From NCBI GenBank assembly GCA_022791495.1, contig JAAVZE010000133.1, positions 1 through 64,000 on the forward strand: a stretch of DNA of 64,000 nucleotides. The letters run 5' to 3'. Source of the stretch: Eubacterium sp. Lineage in GTDB: Bacteria; Bacillota; Clostridia; Lachnospirales; Lachnospiraceae. The position numbers were made by a program, and so were the translations under genes. Positions within the stretch are counted from its first letter, which is position 1. Each line of letters begins with the position of its first letter. Positions 1 through 9,897 of this stretch are shown one piece after another. The notes beneath the pieces were generated by a model, which did no database searches, was not told where the DNA came from, and was given only the letters and a program-made list of their open reading frames with translations.

Positions 1-210
1 AACATAAAAATCCAAATCCAATTATCAAATACATTACATCTCTCATATCATACCTCACTTCCCGATAATTACAATTATCTGCCTTTTGGCACGAATTGTG
101 ACAGGAACGGCGGCACCGTCCTTTTGTACAGTATATCAGATCCCTGATATTCCTGTACAGATACCGCTGATATAATATGACATTTTCGTATGACAGGAAA
201 CGACAAGCTT

Positions 211-1278
211 TTACTTTATTCTCACTTCGTCTATGATATCCGCTACTTTTACCACTGCATTGTGCTGGTCACTCGCTTCCATAGAGTGGACATAATCCGA
301 TCTGCCCTCATATACTTTTTTCACTGCCTCCAAAAGCCGGTCACTGGTAAGATCCTCTTCCTGGATCACATAACTAAAGCCCTGCTTTTCAAAGGATTCC
401 GCATTTAAAATCTGGTCTCCTCTGCTTGCTTCCATGGATAAAGGAATCAATATATTAGGCTTGTGAAGCGCCAGCAGCTCACAGATCGCATTGGCACCAG
501 CCCGGGAAATAACAAGATCTGCTGCATCAAGAAGATCGCATAATTCTTTTTGAATATATTCAAACTGAACATATCCTTCCATCCCATTTAATGTCTCGTC
601 TACTTTATCCTTTCCACACAGATGAATCACCTGATAATCTTTACGCAATTCAGGTAGAATATCCCGGACAGCTTCATTTACACGAACAGAGCCAAGACTT
701 CCCCCAATTACAAGAATCACTGGTTTTCCAGAAGAAAAACCACAAAAATCAAGCCCCTTTAAGCGATTGCCGGAAAAGAGTTCTTTCCGGATCGGAGATC
801 CTGTAAGATATGCCTTTTCCTCAGGCAGATGTGAAAGTGTCTCAGGAAAGTTGGCACAAACTGCCGTTGCCGACGGCAGGCACAAACGGTTGGCGAGTCC
901 CGGTGAGATATCGGATTCATGAAGTACACAGGGTACCTTCTTCCTCTTTGCCGCCATGACAACCGGAACGGTAACAAATCCACCTTTTGAAAATATAACA
1001 TCTGGTTTTATTTTTTTTATGATTCTGGCTGCTTCTACATATCCCTTTAGAATTCTCGCCGGATCTGTAAAATTTTTCACGTCAAAATATCTGCGCAGTT
1101 TTCCGGATGATATTCCATAATATGGAATATCAAACTCCGCCATCAGTTTCGTCTCGATCCCATCCTTGGAACCAATGTAATGAATCTCATAGCCCCGCTT
1201 CTGAAGTTCAGGAATCAGTGCAATATTCGGGGTCACATGCCCTGCTGTTCCCCCACCAGTCAGTATTATCTTCTTCAA
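211..1278 (-). CDS. murG: UDP-N-acetylglucosamine--N-acetylmuramyl-(pentapeptide) pyrophosphoryl-undecaprenol N-acetylglucosamine transferase
   Basis: 355 aa; GGGTAGHVTPNIAL N-terminus, GGSLGSVRVN, and SRAGANAICELLALHKPNILIPL C-terminal MurG motifs. Confidence 0.95.
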   Translation of the reverse strand: MKKIILTGGGTAGHVTPNIALIPELQKRGYEIHYIGSKDGIETKLMAEFDIPYYGISSGKLRRYFDVKNFTDPARILKGYVEAARIIKKIKPDVIFSKGGFVTVPVVMAAKRKKVPCVLHESDISPGLANRLCLPSATAVCANFPETLSHLPEEKAYLTGSPIRKELFSGNRLKGLDFCGFSSGKPVILVIGGSLGSVRVNEAVRDILPELRKDYQVIHLCGKDKVDETLNGMEGYVQFEYIQKELCDLLDAADLVISRAGANAICELLALHKPNILIPLSMEASRGDQILNAESFEKQGFSYVIQEEDLTSDRLLEAVKKVYEGRSDYVHSMEASDQHNAVVKVADIIDEVRIK

Positions 1279-1297
1279 TCTTATCGATCCCCCCCAA

Positions 1298-1708
1298 TTA
1301 TATATTCTTTTTTATCTCATCTGCCACAGCCTGAAGATCTGGAGTTTCCCCCGGTTTCCACATAATATTCACACCATCTCCATAGTATCTCGGAACCACA
1401 TGCACATGTAGATGAAACACTGTCTGTCCGGCTGCCTCTCCATTATTCTGCAGGATGTTCACTCCATCACAGTGATAAGTCTTCATCAGCGCAGTTGCAA
1501 TCTTTTTTGCGATGGGAAATACCTTGGCAGCCTCGGCTTCTTCCAGCTCAAATATATTGGCTGCATGCTTTTTCGGCAGAATGATCACATGTCCCCTGGC
1601 CGCTGGATTTACATCTAAGATTGCACGAAAGTCTTCGTCTTCGTACACCGCTGTGGAAGGAATCTCTCCTGCTATAATTTTACAAAAAATACAATTTTCA
1701 TCTGCCAT
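1298..1708 (-). CDS. HIT family hydrolase
   Basis: 136 aa; CIFCKIIAGEIPS start and histidine triad HLHVHVVPR. Confidence 0.95.
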   Translation of the reverse strand: MADENCIFCKIIAGEIPSTAVYEDEDFRAILDVNPAARGHVIILPKKHAANIFELEEAEAAKVFPIAKKIATALMKTYHCDGVNILQNNGEAAGQTVFHLHVHVVPRYYGDGVNIMWKPGETPDLQAVADEIKKNI

Positions 1709-1734
1709 CTGAATCTACCTCTCTTTACATTATT

Positions 1735-2724
1735 TTACACAAAGCGGAATACTGTATCAAAATTCCTTAGCACCTTAAAATTACCCTGAGCAGATAATTC
1801 TCCTGACATAAAAGCATTTTGGAATGGTTTTTTACCAGCCAGGATTTCATTAAATACCGCACTTTTGGTCTTCGCTGTTACATCCGGATTCTGGACACTG
1901 CCAAAATAGCACTTTAAATTATCATTGTCCACCTCTATGACAAGGCTCCTATTTTCATCTGTCAGATCAATCTGAAATACTGCCTGCATATCATCCATCG
2001 GCACAAAATGTGATTTAAGCTCCGAAATATAACGGTCTGGATTTTCATCTCCATCCAGCATCTCCTTAAACAGATTTGCCAGTTCCTCGATATCTTCCTT
2101 CTGTTTTTTCACATAATGGTCATTGGATACATAGACTGAGAGCTGTTCACTTTCCTGTGGCGTCAGAGAAAGGGTATTGCTCCGCAGCACCGTCTTTTTG
2201 ACCTGATAACTACTGCTGGGGAAAGCCACCATTTTCTTAGAAATAGTACGGTAAAAATTCTCCGCACATTTTTCGATCATTAGATTATAATCCGGATTTG
2301 TCTCGAATTCCACATGATTATCCACATAGGCACATACACCCTCACAGGGAACACCACCAAGCATCTCCCACGCCTTGATCAGCGTAGTCTGTGCCTCTCT
2401 CTCCCCATAGGTCGTCGCCATAACCACGGGAAGCATATAGATATGCTGTATGCTCTCTTTATCCCCATAAAGCCAGCAGGCATCCAGAAATTGCTGCAGG
2501 TACCCTCCGATTCCAAGCCACTCTATGGATGCCGCAAGAATCACACCATCCGCCTCTTTTAATGTCTTGGGCAATACCGAAATCCCGCTTTTATCCTCAT
2601 ATAAATTATATCTTTCCACATTTACGCGAAGTTCATCCAGAACCTGCGAAATTTTATCAATGGTAAATAAGGTAGGATCATCTATGAGTCCGCGACCTCC
2701 ATAATAAATATTTACGCGCATCAC
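1735..2724 (-). CDS. Flavodoxin/NADPH-dependent FMN reductase-like N-terminus fused to SCP2 sterol-binding-like C-terminus
   Basis: 329 aa; N-terminal flavodoxin-like fold (NIYYGGRG...ADGVILAASIEW); C-terminal LVIEVDNDNLKCYFG...GKKPFQNAFMSGELSAQGNFKVLRNF resembles SCP2. Confidence 0.6.
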   Translation of the reverse strand: MMRVNIYYGGRGLIDDPTLFTIDKISQVLDELRVNVERYNLYEDKSGISVLPKTLKEADGVILAASIEWLGIGGYLQQFLDACWLYGDKESIQHIYMLPVVMATTYGEREAQTTLIKAWEMLGGVPCEGVCAYVDNHVEFETNPDYNLMIEKCAENFYRTISKKMVAFPSSSYQVKKTVLRSNTLSLTPQESEQLSVYVSNDHYVKKQKEDIEELANLFKEMLDGDENPDRYISELKSHFVPMDDMQAVFQIDLTDENRSLVIEVDNDNLKCYFGSVQNPDVTAKTKSAVFNEILAGKKPFQNAFMSGELSAQGNFKVLRNFDTVFRFV

Positions 2725-3380
2725 ATCACCCGTTCCTTTCTTGTTGAAACTATTCTTTTGATCAGGTACATTCCGATACAGAGTACAACACCTGCCACAA
2801 ACCCGCCCACATGTGCATATTGGTCAACCTCTGGATACAGCATTCCGTAGTACAGGTTCAAGACAATATACGCTGTAAAACGAAGAATCTCCCTGCGCAG
2901 GTTGTTTTTGCGGTTTATGATCAGTAGCACAATAAAAGCCCCCATCACCCCATACACAGCGCCGGAGGCACCACAGGAAACAATCTGGGCATTCTGGTTC
3001 AAATGAGCTGTCACAGACACAAGTCCAGCGACAATTCCAGAAATCAGATAAATGCCTGCAAACCACAGTCTGCCAACAGCATTTTCCATCACATGTCCAA
3101 ATATCACCAAAGATACCATGTTAAAAAACAGGTGCTCAATTCCAAAGTGAAGAAAGAAATGTGTGATAAGCCGATAATATTCATGCTCTCCAAAAAAAGC
3201 TGGTGCATACATGCCCCCTGCCTCGATCATATAATCAGGATCCAAAGTGGAACCTTGCCACTCTGTTATGAAAAACACTGCAACATTTATAACTGTAATC
3301 AGCACTGTAACCAGCGGAAGCCTTTTCATTAAGGTGTTTTCTTGCAAATCGTAATCCTCCCGACTTGTCTTCCCAATCAA
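2721..3380 (-). CDS. Rhomboid family intramembrane serine protease
   Basis: 219 aa, multi-TM; GASG serine motif, HFFLHFGIEHLFFNM, and DQYAHVGGFVAG catalytic His region. Confidence 0.9.
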   Translation of the reverse strand: MIGKTSREDYDLQENTLMKRLPLVTVLITVINVAVFFITEWQGSTLDPDYMIEAGGMYAPAFFGEHEYYRLITHFFLHFGIEHLFFNMVSLVIFGHVMENAVGRLWFAGIYLISGIVAGLVSVTAHLNQNAQIVSCGASGAVYGVMGAFIVLLIINRKNNLRREILRFTAYIVLNLYYGMLYPEVDQYAHVGGFVAGVVLCIGMYLIKRIVSTRKERVM

Positions 3381-3446
3381 AATATGTTAGTATTGTAGCA
3401 TATTTTAGAGCAATAGTCCACAAGACTATTGAGAAATGGGGAAAAG

Positions 3447-4856
3447 ATGAAAATTACTGTCCATGGGACGCCAGAAAATACAAAATCCATACTTGATCTG
3501 CTGGAAGATCATGAGGTTTCTCTGCCCTGTAACTGCCACGGAGCAAATGCCTGTGGAGGAAAGCAGTATGATTTTCCCTGTAACCTGATTCCTCATGAGG
3601 ATATAACGGTGACGATTCATCCCAGAGAATCTTTTGGCGGTCTGGCCCTGTCCTCAGATCTAAACAAAAACCATCTTCCCGATACTGTGCTTATTGATCT
3701 TGGAACAACAACCATTGCCATAGTGTATTATAGTTCTTTACACAAAACCGTCTTTTATTCGGAAGTGTTTCCCAACCCACAACTTCCTTTCGGGGCTGAC
3801 GTGATCAGTCGTATCAAATATGATACGGAGGCCATTCACAAGCATGAGTTAACGCACATTATCCATGATACACTCTCACAACATTATAATTCCTTCCTGG
3901 CTTCTCATAAAAAAGTATCAATCGAGACCTGTCTCATCGGAGGGAATACCACCATGATCCACCTTCTTCTTGGTCTGTCTCTGGAGGGCATGAAAGCAGC
4001 TCCCTTTACCCCTGTAGAGGTTTCTCCGGATAAACTTAGTTTCCACCGGGGCGGCACAGAGATCCGTATTCTTCCGTGGTTGTCTGCTTTTATCGGCGGC
4101 GATATAGTATCCGGTATGCTTTATCTGAATTTTGAAAGCCGCAAAGATACCTGTCTTTTAGTGGATCTTGGAACCAACGGAGAATTGGCACTTGTTTACG
4201 ATCAGAAAATTTACACGGCAGGAACAGCAGCCGGACCTGCCTTTGAAGGCGGTGGGCTCTCCTGCGGTACTCCGGCAGTCCCTGGCGCGATATCCGATAT
4301 CAGCCTCAGAGGGATCCTGCCACAGACCCAAACCATCGGCAACAAACTTCCAACCGGAATCTGTGGAAGCGGCGCCGTCAGCATCCTGTCTCAGCTTCTC
4401 ACCTCCCGATACATGGATCATTCCGGAATACTGACCGATAAATTCCCAGAGGATGGACTTATCCTCTCCCGGACACCTACTGGAAAAGAGATCCGGTTTA
4501 CAAAACAGGATGTTCGTCAGATGCAGCTGGCAGTGGCTGCTATCGGCGCCGGAATCGATACATTGTGTCATACTGCTGGTATTTCTGTAGATTGTATCGA
4601 TCAGCTCTATCTCGCGGGGGGACTGGGCTACCATATAAGTATTTCCAAAGCAGCTGCTTCTGGAATGTTTTCAAGTGTGGATGTAACTCATATCCATGCG
4701 GTGGGAAACAGCTGTCTTCTCGGTCTGGCATCAGTTTCCCAAAAAACAGATAACCTTTCCCAGCGCATAAAAGACATTTGTCAAAAATCCCAGGAAGTCA
4801 TTCTTGCCGATGACTGTTATTTTCAAAAGGAATTTATCCGGCACATGACCTACTAA
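3447..4856 (+). CDS. ASKHA-domain, RACo-like (reductive activator of corrinoid proteins) protein with N-terminal 2Fe-2S ferredoxin-like domain
   Basis: CNCHGANACGGKQYDFPC Cys cluster; LIDLGTTTIAIV, GGNTTM, LVDLGTNGELAL, GICGSGAVSIL. ORF track begins at TTG 3429; ATG at 3447 is plausible. Confidence 0.75.
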   Translation: MKITVHGTPENTKSILDLLEDHEVSLPCNCHGANACGGKQYDFPCNLIPHEDITVTIHPRESFGGLALSSDLNKNHLPDTVLIDLGTTTIAIVYYSSLHKTVFYSEVFPNPQLPFGADVISRIKYDTEAIHKHELTHIIHDTLSQHYNSFLASHKKVSIETCLIGGNTTMIHLLLGLSLEGMKAAPFTPVEVSPDKLSFHRGGTEIRILPWLSAFIGGDIVSGMLYLNFESRKDTCLLVDLGTNGELALVYDQKIYTAGTAAGPAFEGGGLSCGTPAVPGAISDISLRGILPQTQTIGNKLPTGICGSGAVSILSQLLTSRYMDHSGILTDKFPEDGLILSRTPTGKEIRFTKQDVRQMQLAVAAIGAGIDTLCHTAGISVDCIDQLYLAGGLGYHISISKAAASGMFSSVDVTHIHAVGNSCLLGLASVSQKTDNLSQRIKDICQKSQEVILADDCYFQKEFIRHMTY

Positions 4857-6106
4857 TATAATTGTACTTTATAGTATATGGAAGAAATACCGATCATATC
4901 CCCATCTTCCAGCCGGCATCTCTCCCAGGGCACCAGTTGCCTTCCATTGACAAAAGTACCGTTGGTAGATTCCTGATCAATCAAAAATACTCCCTGCGCA
5001 TCTGCTACAACTTTTACATGGATGCGGCTAACTTCTCCCTCTCCAATAATTTCATCTGCCTTTGCCCTATCTTTTCCGATGAAAAATGGGCTTTTACGTA
5101 TCTTAATTTCTGGTCTATGCCAATCCTGCGGAATTAGATTGATCATCCACTCCTGTCCCTCCGTCTGTTCCAGTACGATGGTTTCATCGGTACAGGTACT
5201 GACTAATTGTATCGTATTATCATCTGATTTTTTTGTGGCTTCCCCCAATGTTTTGCTTGTTTGGCCATGGTTTATTGTCTCTTTTTTATAATAACAATAT
5301 GCTGCTGCCAGAAAAACTACTGCCAGTATGCCGCTGCGCCTCAGATCAAGTCCTCCGGAAACCGGATTCTGTATAATTCCTGCCCGATACAAAATTATAC
5401 CGATCACCACTGACACAGTAGCAAAAACAATCCATTTTCCCCATGGCTGCTTTGGATTTTGTTGGGATTTTTCTTCCACCTGTGACAATACTTGAGAATA
5501 ATTCTCATCTTCTGATGGCAGTACTTTTCTCTCATTTATACCACCGCTCTTTTGAGGAACTGTCTTTTTCCTGCTCTCATCCAGAAAATCAGACAATTTA
5601 TTTAGATCAAAATGACTGTTTCTACTGATACGATGAAGTCCATATATTAAAAATACCAGCTCCTTGTCTTGATGATTCATCGTATCCATAAATTTTTCCA
5701 ACAGCCTTGAAATCCCCTCATTTACTTCTTTATTATAGCCATCCAGATAGGGGATCTGGAGCTGTTGTTTTTTCTCATCCCAAAACATGGAATCACACTG
5801 CAGCAATAGATTTTTTTCATCCAGAAAATACTCCTGGCAACGGGTAAGAATCTGGATTAACTGTTCTAGAAGATTAGTCAGCCGTATCATATTCATATTT
5901 TCCTTCTCAAAATACTCATTCAGGGAGATCATATCTCTTACCCGGTACAGGCACCGTATCTCCTGATCCACGTTATACAACTCTGCACCCAGAACTCCTC
6001 TGATTACATTATACTTAAGCATTTCACTCCCAAATCGGCCAACTTCCTCCAGTTTATCAATCTGCAGTATTCGTCCCTCCAGCTCCTGTACCAATGCTAT
6101 TCTCAT
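4853..6106 (-). CDS. FHA-domain protein with N-terminal DUF6382-like domain (Tad locus)
   Basis: C-terminal FIGKDRAKADEIIGEGEVSRIHVKVVADAQGVFLIDQESTNGTFVNGRQL FHA signature; TM segments mid-protein. Confidence 0.85.
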   Translation of the reverse strand: MRIALVQELEGRILQIDKLEEVGRFGSEMLKYNVIRGVLGAELYNVDQEIRCLYRVRDMISLNEYFEKENMNMIRLTNLLEQLIQILTRCQEYFLDEKNLLLQCDSMFWDEKKQQLQIPYLDGYNKEVNEGISRLLEKFMDTMNHQDKELVFLIYGLHRISRNSHFDLNKLSDFLDESRKKTVPQKSGGINERKVLPSEDENYSQVLSQVEEKSQQNPKQPWGKWIVFATVSVVIGIILYRAGIIQNPVSGGLDLRRSGILAVVFLAAAYCYYKKETINHGQTSKTLGEATKKSDDNTIQLVSTCTDETIVLEQTEGQEWMINLIPQDWHRPEIKIRKSPFFIGKDRAKADEIIGEGEVSRIHVKVVADAQGVFLIDQESTNGTFVNGRQLVPWERCRLEDGDMIGISSIYYKVQLY

Positions 6107-6548
6107 TTCTTTCCTCCCCCTTAATCACTTCTGCATCCCACAAAATATCAGGCGCAGACAACATTTCATGGGATAGATATATTTTCTTTCCCTTTCGTCC
6201 TGTAAAAAGTTCCTTTATAAATGGAAACCGGATAGTAAGTAGAAGCGAAACTTCCGCTTCCACTGAAGCCAGCCCTTTTTTCACATGAACTCCTCCAAGA
6301 TCACATATCAGCAGTTTTTCCGACAAATACTCTTCCAGTCCCTCTTTCAATTTTCCTTCTCCAACTTCTGCTCCATTTTCCAATGCCATCTCAAGATAGT
6401 GCTGTCCCAGTGAAAATGCCATTGTCCGGTCATGAACATACATGGATAGATAACAGATACTGAAAAGGATCCATATGGCGATACTGAATATAAATGCTGC
6501 CTCTAAAGTAAAGGAGGCCTTTTTCCACTTCATATCCATAGCTCCCAT
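6057..6548 (-). CDS. TadE-like pilus assembly protein
   Basis: KKASFTLEAAFIFSIAIWILFSICYL: class III-like prepilin N-terminus (TLEA). Confidence 0.7.
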   Translation of the reverse strand: MGAMDMKWKKASFTLEAAFIFSIAIWILFSICYLSMYVHDRTMAFSLGQHYLEMALENGAEVGEGKLKEGLEEYLSEKLLICDLGGVHVKKGLASVEAEVSLLLTIRFPFIKELFTGRKGKKIYLSHEMLSAPDILWDAEVIKGEERNENSIGTGAGGTNTAD

Positions 6549-6970
6549 AGACAGATTAACCCAAAGCTAACACAGATAAAGGGAACAAAGGGCATGATAT
6601 AACTTCTTTTCACCTGCCGGAACACCATCAGTGCGACTCCAGCAGCAGCGGACATAATCAGGGCAAAAAATAATAAAAATATGTTTTCATACATAGAAAG
6701 TACCAATCCGCACACGATTAAAACAAAACCATCCCCCATCCCAATCTTTCCGTGTGTAAAATAACTTAATAATATTACTAGTATCCCTGGCACAACACCA
6801 AATACCAGTTCCAACGAAACTCCTTCATGGTAGAATTGAAAAACGCGAATTGCTGCCAGAACACTGCCAGTTAATAAAGTTACCCCGATATGTATCTCTT
6901 TTCGCCTCACATCATAGACAGACATTATCAGCAAATATATAAACAAAATACTGTATATGCATATTTTCAT
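6530..6970 (-). CDS. Type IV/Tad prepilin peptidase (A24)
   Basis: YDVRRKEI...GKIGMGDGFVLI aspartyl motifs, multi-TM; start MKICIYSI chosen inside the longer ORF. Confidence 0.8.
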   Translation of the reverse strand: MKICIYSILFIYLLIMSVYDVRRKEIHIGVTLLTGSVLAAIRVFQFYHEGVSLELVFGVVPGILVILLSYFTHGKIGMGDGFVLIVCGLVLSMYENIFLLFFALIMSAAAGVALMVFRQVKRSYIMPFVPFICVSFGLICLWELWI

Positions 6971-6992
6971 ATTTCCTCTCTCCCTTCCGTAC

Positions 6993-7739
6993 TCAGCCAG
7001 ACGATGCACATTTTGAACAAGGCAGTCTGCCGCCAGCCTCAGACAACCTGATCCGGCGAATGTTTCGGGTTAGTTTTTGACAAGCCCTGCTGCTATGAAA
7101 CCGGTTTCCAAAATTACAGACAAATACATTCTGTTCCTTTAAAAAAACACCTCCTCCACAGCTTTCACAGGCATAGTATTTTCCCCCGTTCTCCCCCCTG
7201 AGATACTCCAGATCACCGTATTTTACCTGTGAGATACTCAATTTTAAATAAGTACATTCTAACCTTTTATGATACACTTTTCCCGTCTCCGTTACATAGA
7301 CAGGGATATCCCTCTCCTGGAAATCCCCTTCTGCTCTTGTGTTTACACCAGAAAATGTCCTCGTATGAAATTTCTCTGTAAAATGGAAGGGAAAATGATG
7401 CAAAATAGGGAAGGGAAGAAGAATGCTATAATCAGCTGCCAGCACAATGTCCTTTGTGTCCTCGTTAAACCGGGACCGTACCATACTAATTGAAATGTCT
7501 TCCGTCACATAACGGTTCATTTTCATTGTCAGATATAAAGAATCCATAACAGCGCTCTTTTCACTGGCAGCATATTCTACTGAAACTTCTCTTCCGGTTC
7601 TCACCAGCGCCCACTGAACTTCGTCCTCATATAAGAGCAGCTTACACATGTATATGATCGAAAGAGCCGCAAAAATAAAAACAGGAAATACAAGAGACGC
7701 CTCCACTGTTAAAGATCCTCTTGTCATCTTCTTTCTCAA
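6993..7739 (-). CDS. TadE-like pseudopilin with C-terminal tandem Cys/His modules
   Basis: RGSLTVEASLVFPVFIFAALSIIYM; C-terminal YH-x4-C ... CESC and FH-x4-C ... CSKC. Confidence 0.7.
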   Translation of the reverse strand: MRKKMTRGSLTVEASLVFPVFIFAALSIIYMCKLLLYEDEVQWALVRTGREVSVEYAASEKSAVMDSLYLTMKMNRYVTEDISISMVRSRFNEDTKDIVLAADYSILLPFPILHHFPFHFTEKFHTRTFSGVNTRAEGDFQERDIPVYVTETGKVYHKRLECTYLKLSISQVKYGDLEYLRGENGGKYYACESCGGGVFLKEQNVFVCNFGNRFHSSRACQKLTRNIRRIRLSEAGGRLPCSKCASSG

Positions 7740-7761
7740 ATTGTCCTCCTTTAGGGCTCAA

Positions 7762-7855
7762 GGCGGCAAAGGGTATTCTATTGTTGTATGATTGGCAATT
7801 TTCTCCTTGTCAGGATATGATAGTATTATTTTTTTATAGAATACCCTCTCCCGCC
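7762..7855. repeat. Inverted repeat (20-nt arms, 2 mismatches, about 54-nt loop)
   Basis: GGCGGCAAAGGGTATTCTAT (7762-7781) vs ATAGAATACCCTCTCCCGCC (7836-7855). Confidence 0.7.
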
Positions 7856-7881
7856 TCGATAAACCCCATATTCCTACACCC

Positions 7882-9897
7882 TTAACGACACGAAGATTTT
7901 TGCGGTAAATAGCCCACATAAATTTCTGTGCTGGCTCCCGACCGCTCCAGTTTACGATTTAAAATCTTCTGAATAAAAGGCAGTTGGAAAAACTTTGTTT
8001 TCATGGAAAATGAACCCCATACCTGAAATGAATCCACACATTTTCCTATGGAAAATCCTTTCTCGTAATTCTCACGGATATTCCATTCCATGAGGTCCAT
8101 CATCCGCCGGCAGGTAACAGTACTTCCGTTTCCAAGCATAAATAACATTAGGTAATGTTCATATGTAAAATCATTTTTTCCGACATGAGGAAGCTTTTTT
8201 ACCTGATTCATGATATATTCCCTTCCCATAACAAATAAATCTGAGAACTTTACAGTCAGATCCTTTTCTGTCTTGATAAGTGGAACCTGCCTTCCCTGCA
8301 GAATGCCAGCCACATCTACTAGAGCTTCTGACATCCCCCATAAAATGATAAGTAATGTCTGGGTAAACCGTACTAAAGGCTCTAGTCCGGTAAAACCCAC
8401 CACGGCCAGCGCCGCCGCATATGCAGTTTCACGCTTTGACGCAGAAGCAAATAAAATCCCAGCGTTAATCACAGTACGCATTAATACCATACGGTTAATG
8501 ACCTGTTCTAAATTTTCCCTGTCACTTCCTTTCCCGCAGGCGAGATACTCCCATTCATAATCCAGCTGTTTTTTCATCTTCCCTACGGGTTGAATTACGG
8601 TGGAAAAATACTTTTCCATATATTTTAGTAACATAAAATCAGTAAGCGCGATCTGGGAGATATCTTTAACCGCCTCTTGAAAATCCACACTTTCTTCATT
8701 GGCAAAATCCTGTACTGCTTCTGTATAATTTCTGGATTTTTCCTGGCTGCCATGCAATCTCTGGTACTGATCGGGACAACCTGTTTTTTTCTTAGACAGC
8801 TTGTTGACGTCTTTTACAACAAGTTTTGTCAAACCGCCAGAGACCATCTGACGAAAATTCTCAAAGGGATTTTCTCCACCTCCTTTCTCATCGATCCCGG
8901 AATAATCAAACACGATTCCAGAGGTATCATATGCATTCCACAGTTTTTTAAGGGAATGCATATCCAACTCATCCGCAGGCTTCTGCAACATCCCCTTTAC
9001 ATCTTCTAACACCCTCTGATTGGAAGCCAGAATATTCAGTGCATTTGGTGATATTCCCAGCATCTCGTCCTTTTTCCCCAGCTCACTCAACATCCCAATA
9101 GCTTCTTCCGTCTTTTTCTCAACCTCAGATATTTTTTTCACAAATCCATCACGGTTTCCCTTGCCGTTGACAATGGCTTTCATCTCAGAATTTACATCTA
9201 CTATATGCTTCTGAACTGCTTTCCACACAGAAGCTTCTGTAATCCCCAGGCTTTCTGCTCTTTTTTCACCGGTACAGAACATTTTTACAAAATGCCTTTT
9301 TCCCTCTACAACGCCTGCCGATACCGATACGCCGTCGATCAGTTCCATTAGCGTTAATAATTTAGTGTCCAGTTCTGCTGCCTGCTTCTCATCCTCTGCC
9401 TTCTGTTCCAACCTCTCTGCAGAACTACCCAGGGATTCTGCCGAAACTATTTCCTTTTGAAACTGTTTAAATGCATCTGCTGCGATGACTCGCTTCATAT
9501 ATGAAGTAATCTGTTCTTTGATTGCCTGACAGTCCTGCTCCCCGGCATAAATCTTCTTTTCTATGGCTAGATCTGTCAGCGTCAGATCAAATAAATCTGT
9601 CCTAACAGGAAATATACTTTCTGGCTCCAGCGTATCTGCTGCATACTCGGCAATACTTTTTTCAAAGGATTTTCCCACATCTTCCAGAAAAAACAAATGA
9701 TATTCCTGATAAAGTGGCAGGCTGTATTCCGTCAGAAGACTGTCGGAAGCAGACCTCAAAGTCCGCCTGCCGTGTACCTGACATACCTTTCCCCGCCCGA
9801 CTTCAACCATTGTTCCCAGAAGCGCCAGGATCATTACAAGGGTCAGTGACAAAAATACACTGATACTGGCACCACCATACTTATTGTTACTTTCCAT
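7882..9897 (-). CDS. Tad-locus membrane/secreted protein (DUF5702-like)
   Basis: 671 aa; GGASISVFLSLTLVMILALLGTMVEVGR N-terminal prepilin-like helix; within Tad gene order. Confidence 0.7.
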   Translation of the reverse strand: MESNNKYGGASISVFLSLTLVMILALLGTMVEVGRGKVCQVHGRRTLRSASDSLLTEYSLPLYQEYHLFFLEDVGKSFEKSIAEYAADTLEPESIFPVRTDLFDLTLTDLAIEKKIYAGEQDCQAIKEQITSYMKRVIAADAFKQFQKEIVSAESLGSSAERLEQKAEDEKQAAELDTKLLTLMELIDGVSVSAGVVEGKRHFVKMFCTGEKRAESLGITEASVWKAVQKHIVDVNSEMKAIVNGKGNRDGFVKKISEVEKKTEEAIGMLSELGKKDEMLGISPNALNILASNQRVLEDVKGMLQKPADELDMHSLKKLWNAYDTSGIVFDYSGIDEKGGGENPFENFRQMVSGGLTKLVVKDVNKLSKKKTGCPDQYQRLHGSQEKSRNYTEAVQDFANEESVDFQEAVKDISQIALTDFMLLKYMEKYFSTVIQPVGKMKKQLDYEWEYLACGKGSDRENLEQVINRMVLMRTVINAGILFASASKRETAYAAALAVVGFTGLEPLVRFTQTLLIILWGMSEALVDVAGILQGRQVPLIKTEKDLTVKFSDLFVMGREYIMNQVKKLPHVGKNDFTYEHYLMLFMLGNGSTVTCRRMMDLMEWNIRENYEKGFSIGKCVDSFQVWGSFSMKTKFFQLPFIQKILNRKLERSGASTEIYVGYLPQKSSCR

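Noticed and set aside
127-158. Hairpin GTACAGTATATCAG...CTGATATTCCTGTAC near the left edge
   Set aside because: Plausible terminator or regulatory stem downstream of murG, but too little context at the window edge to call
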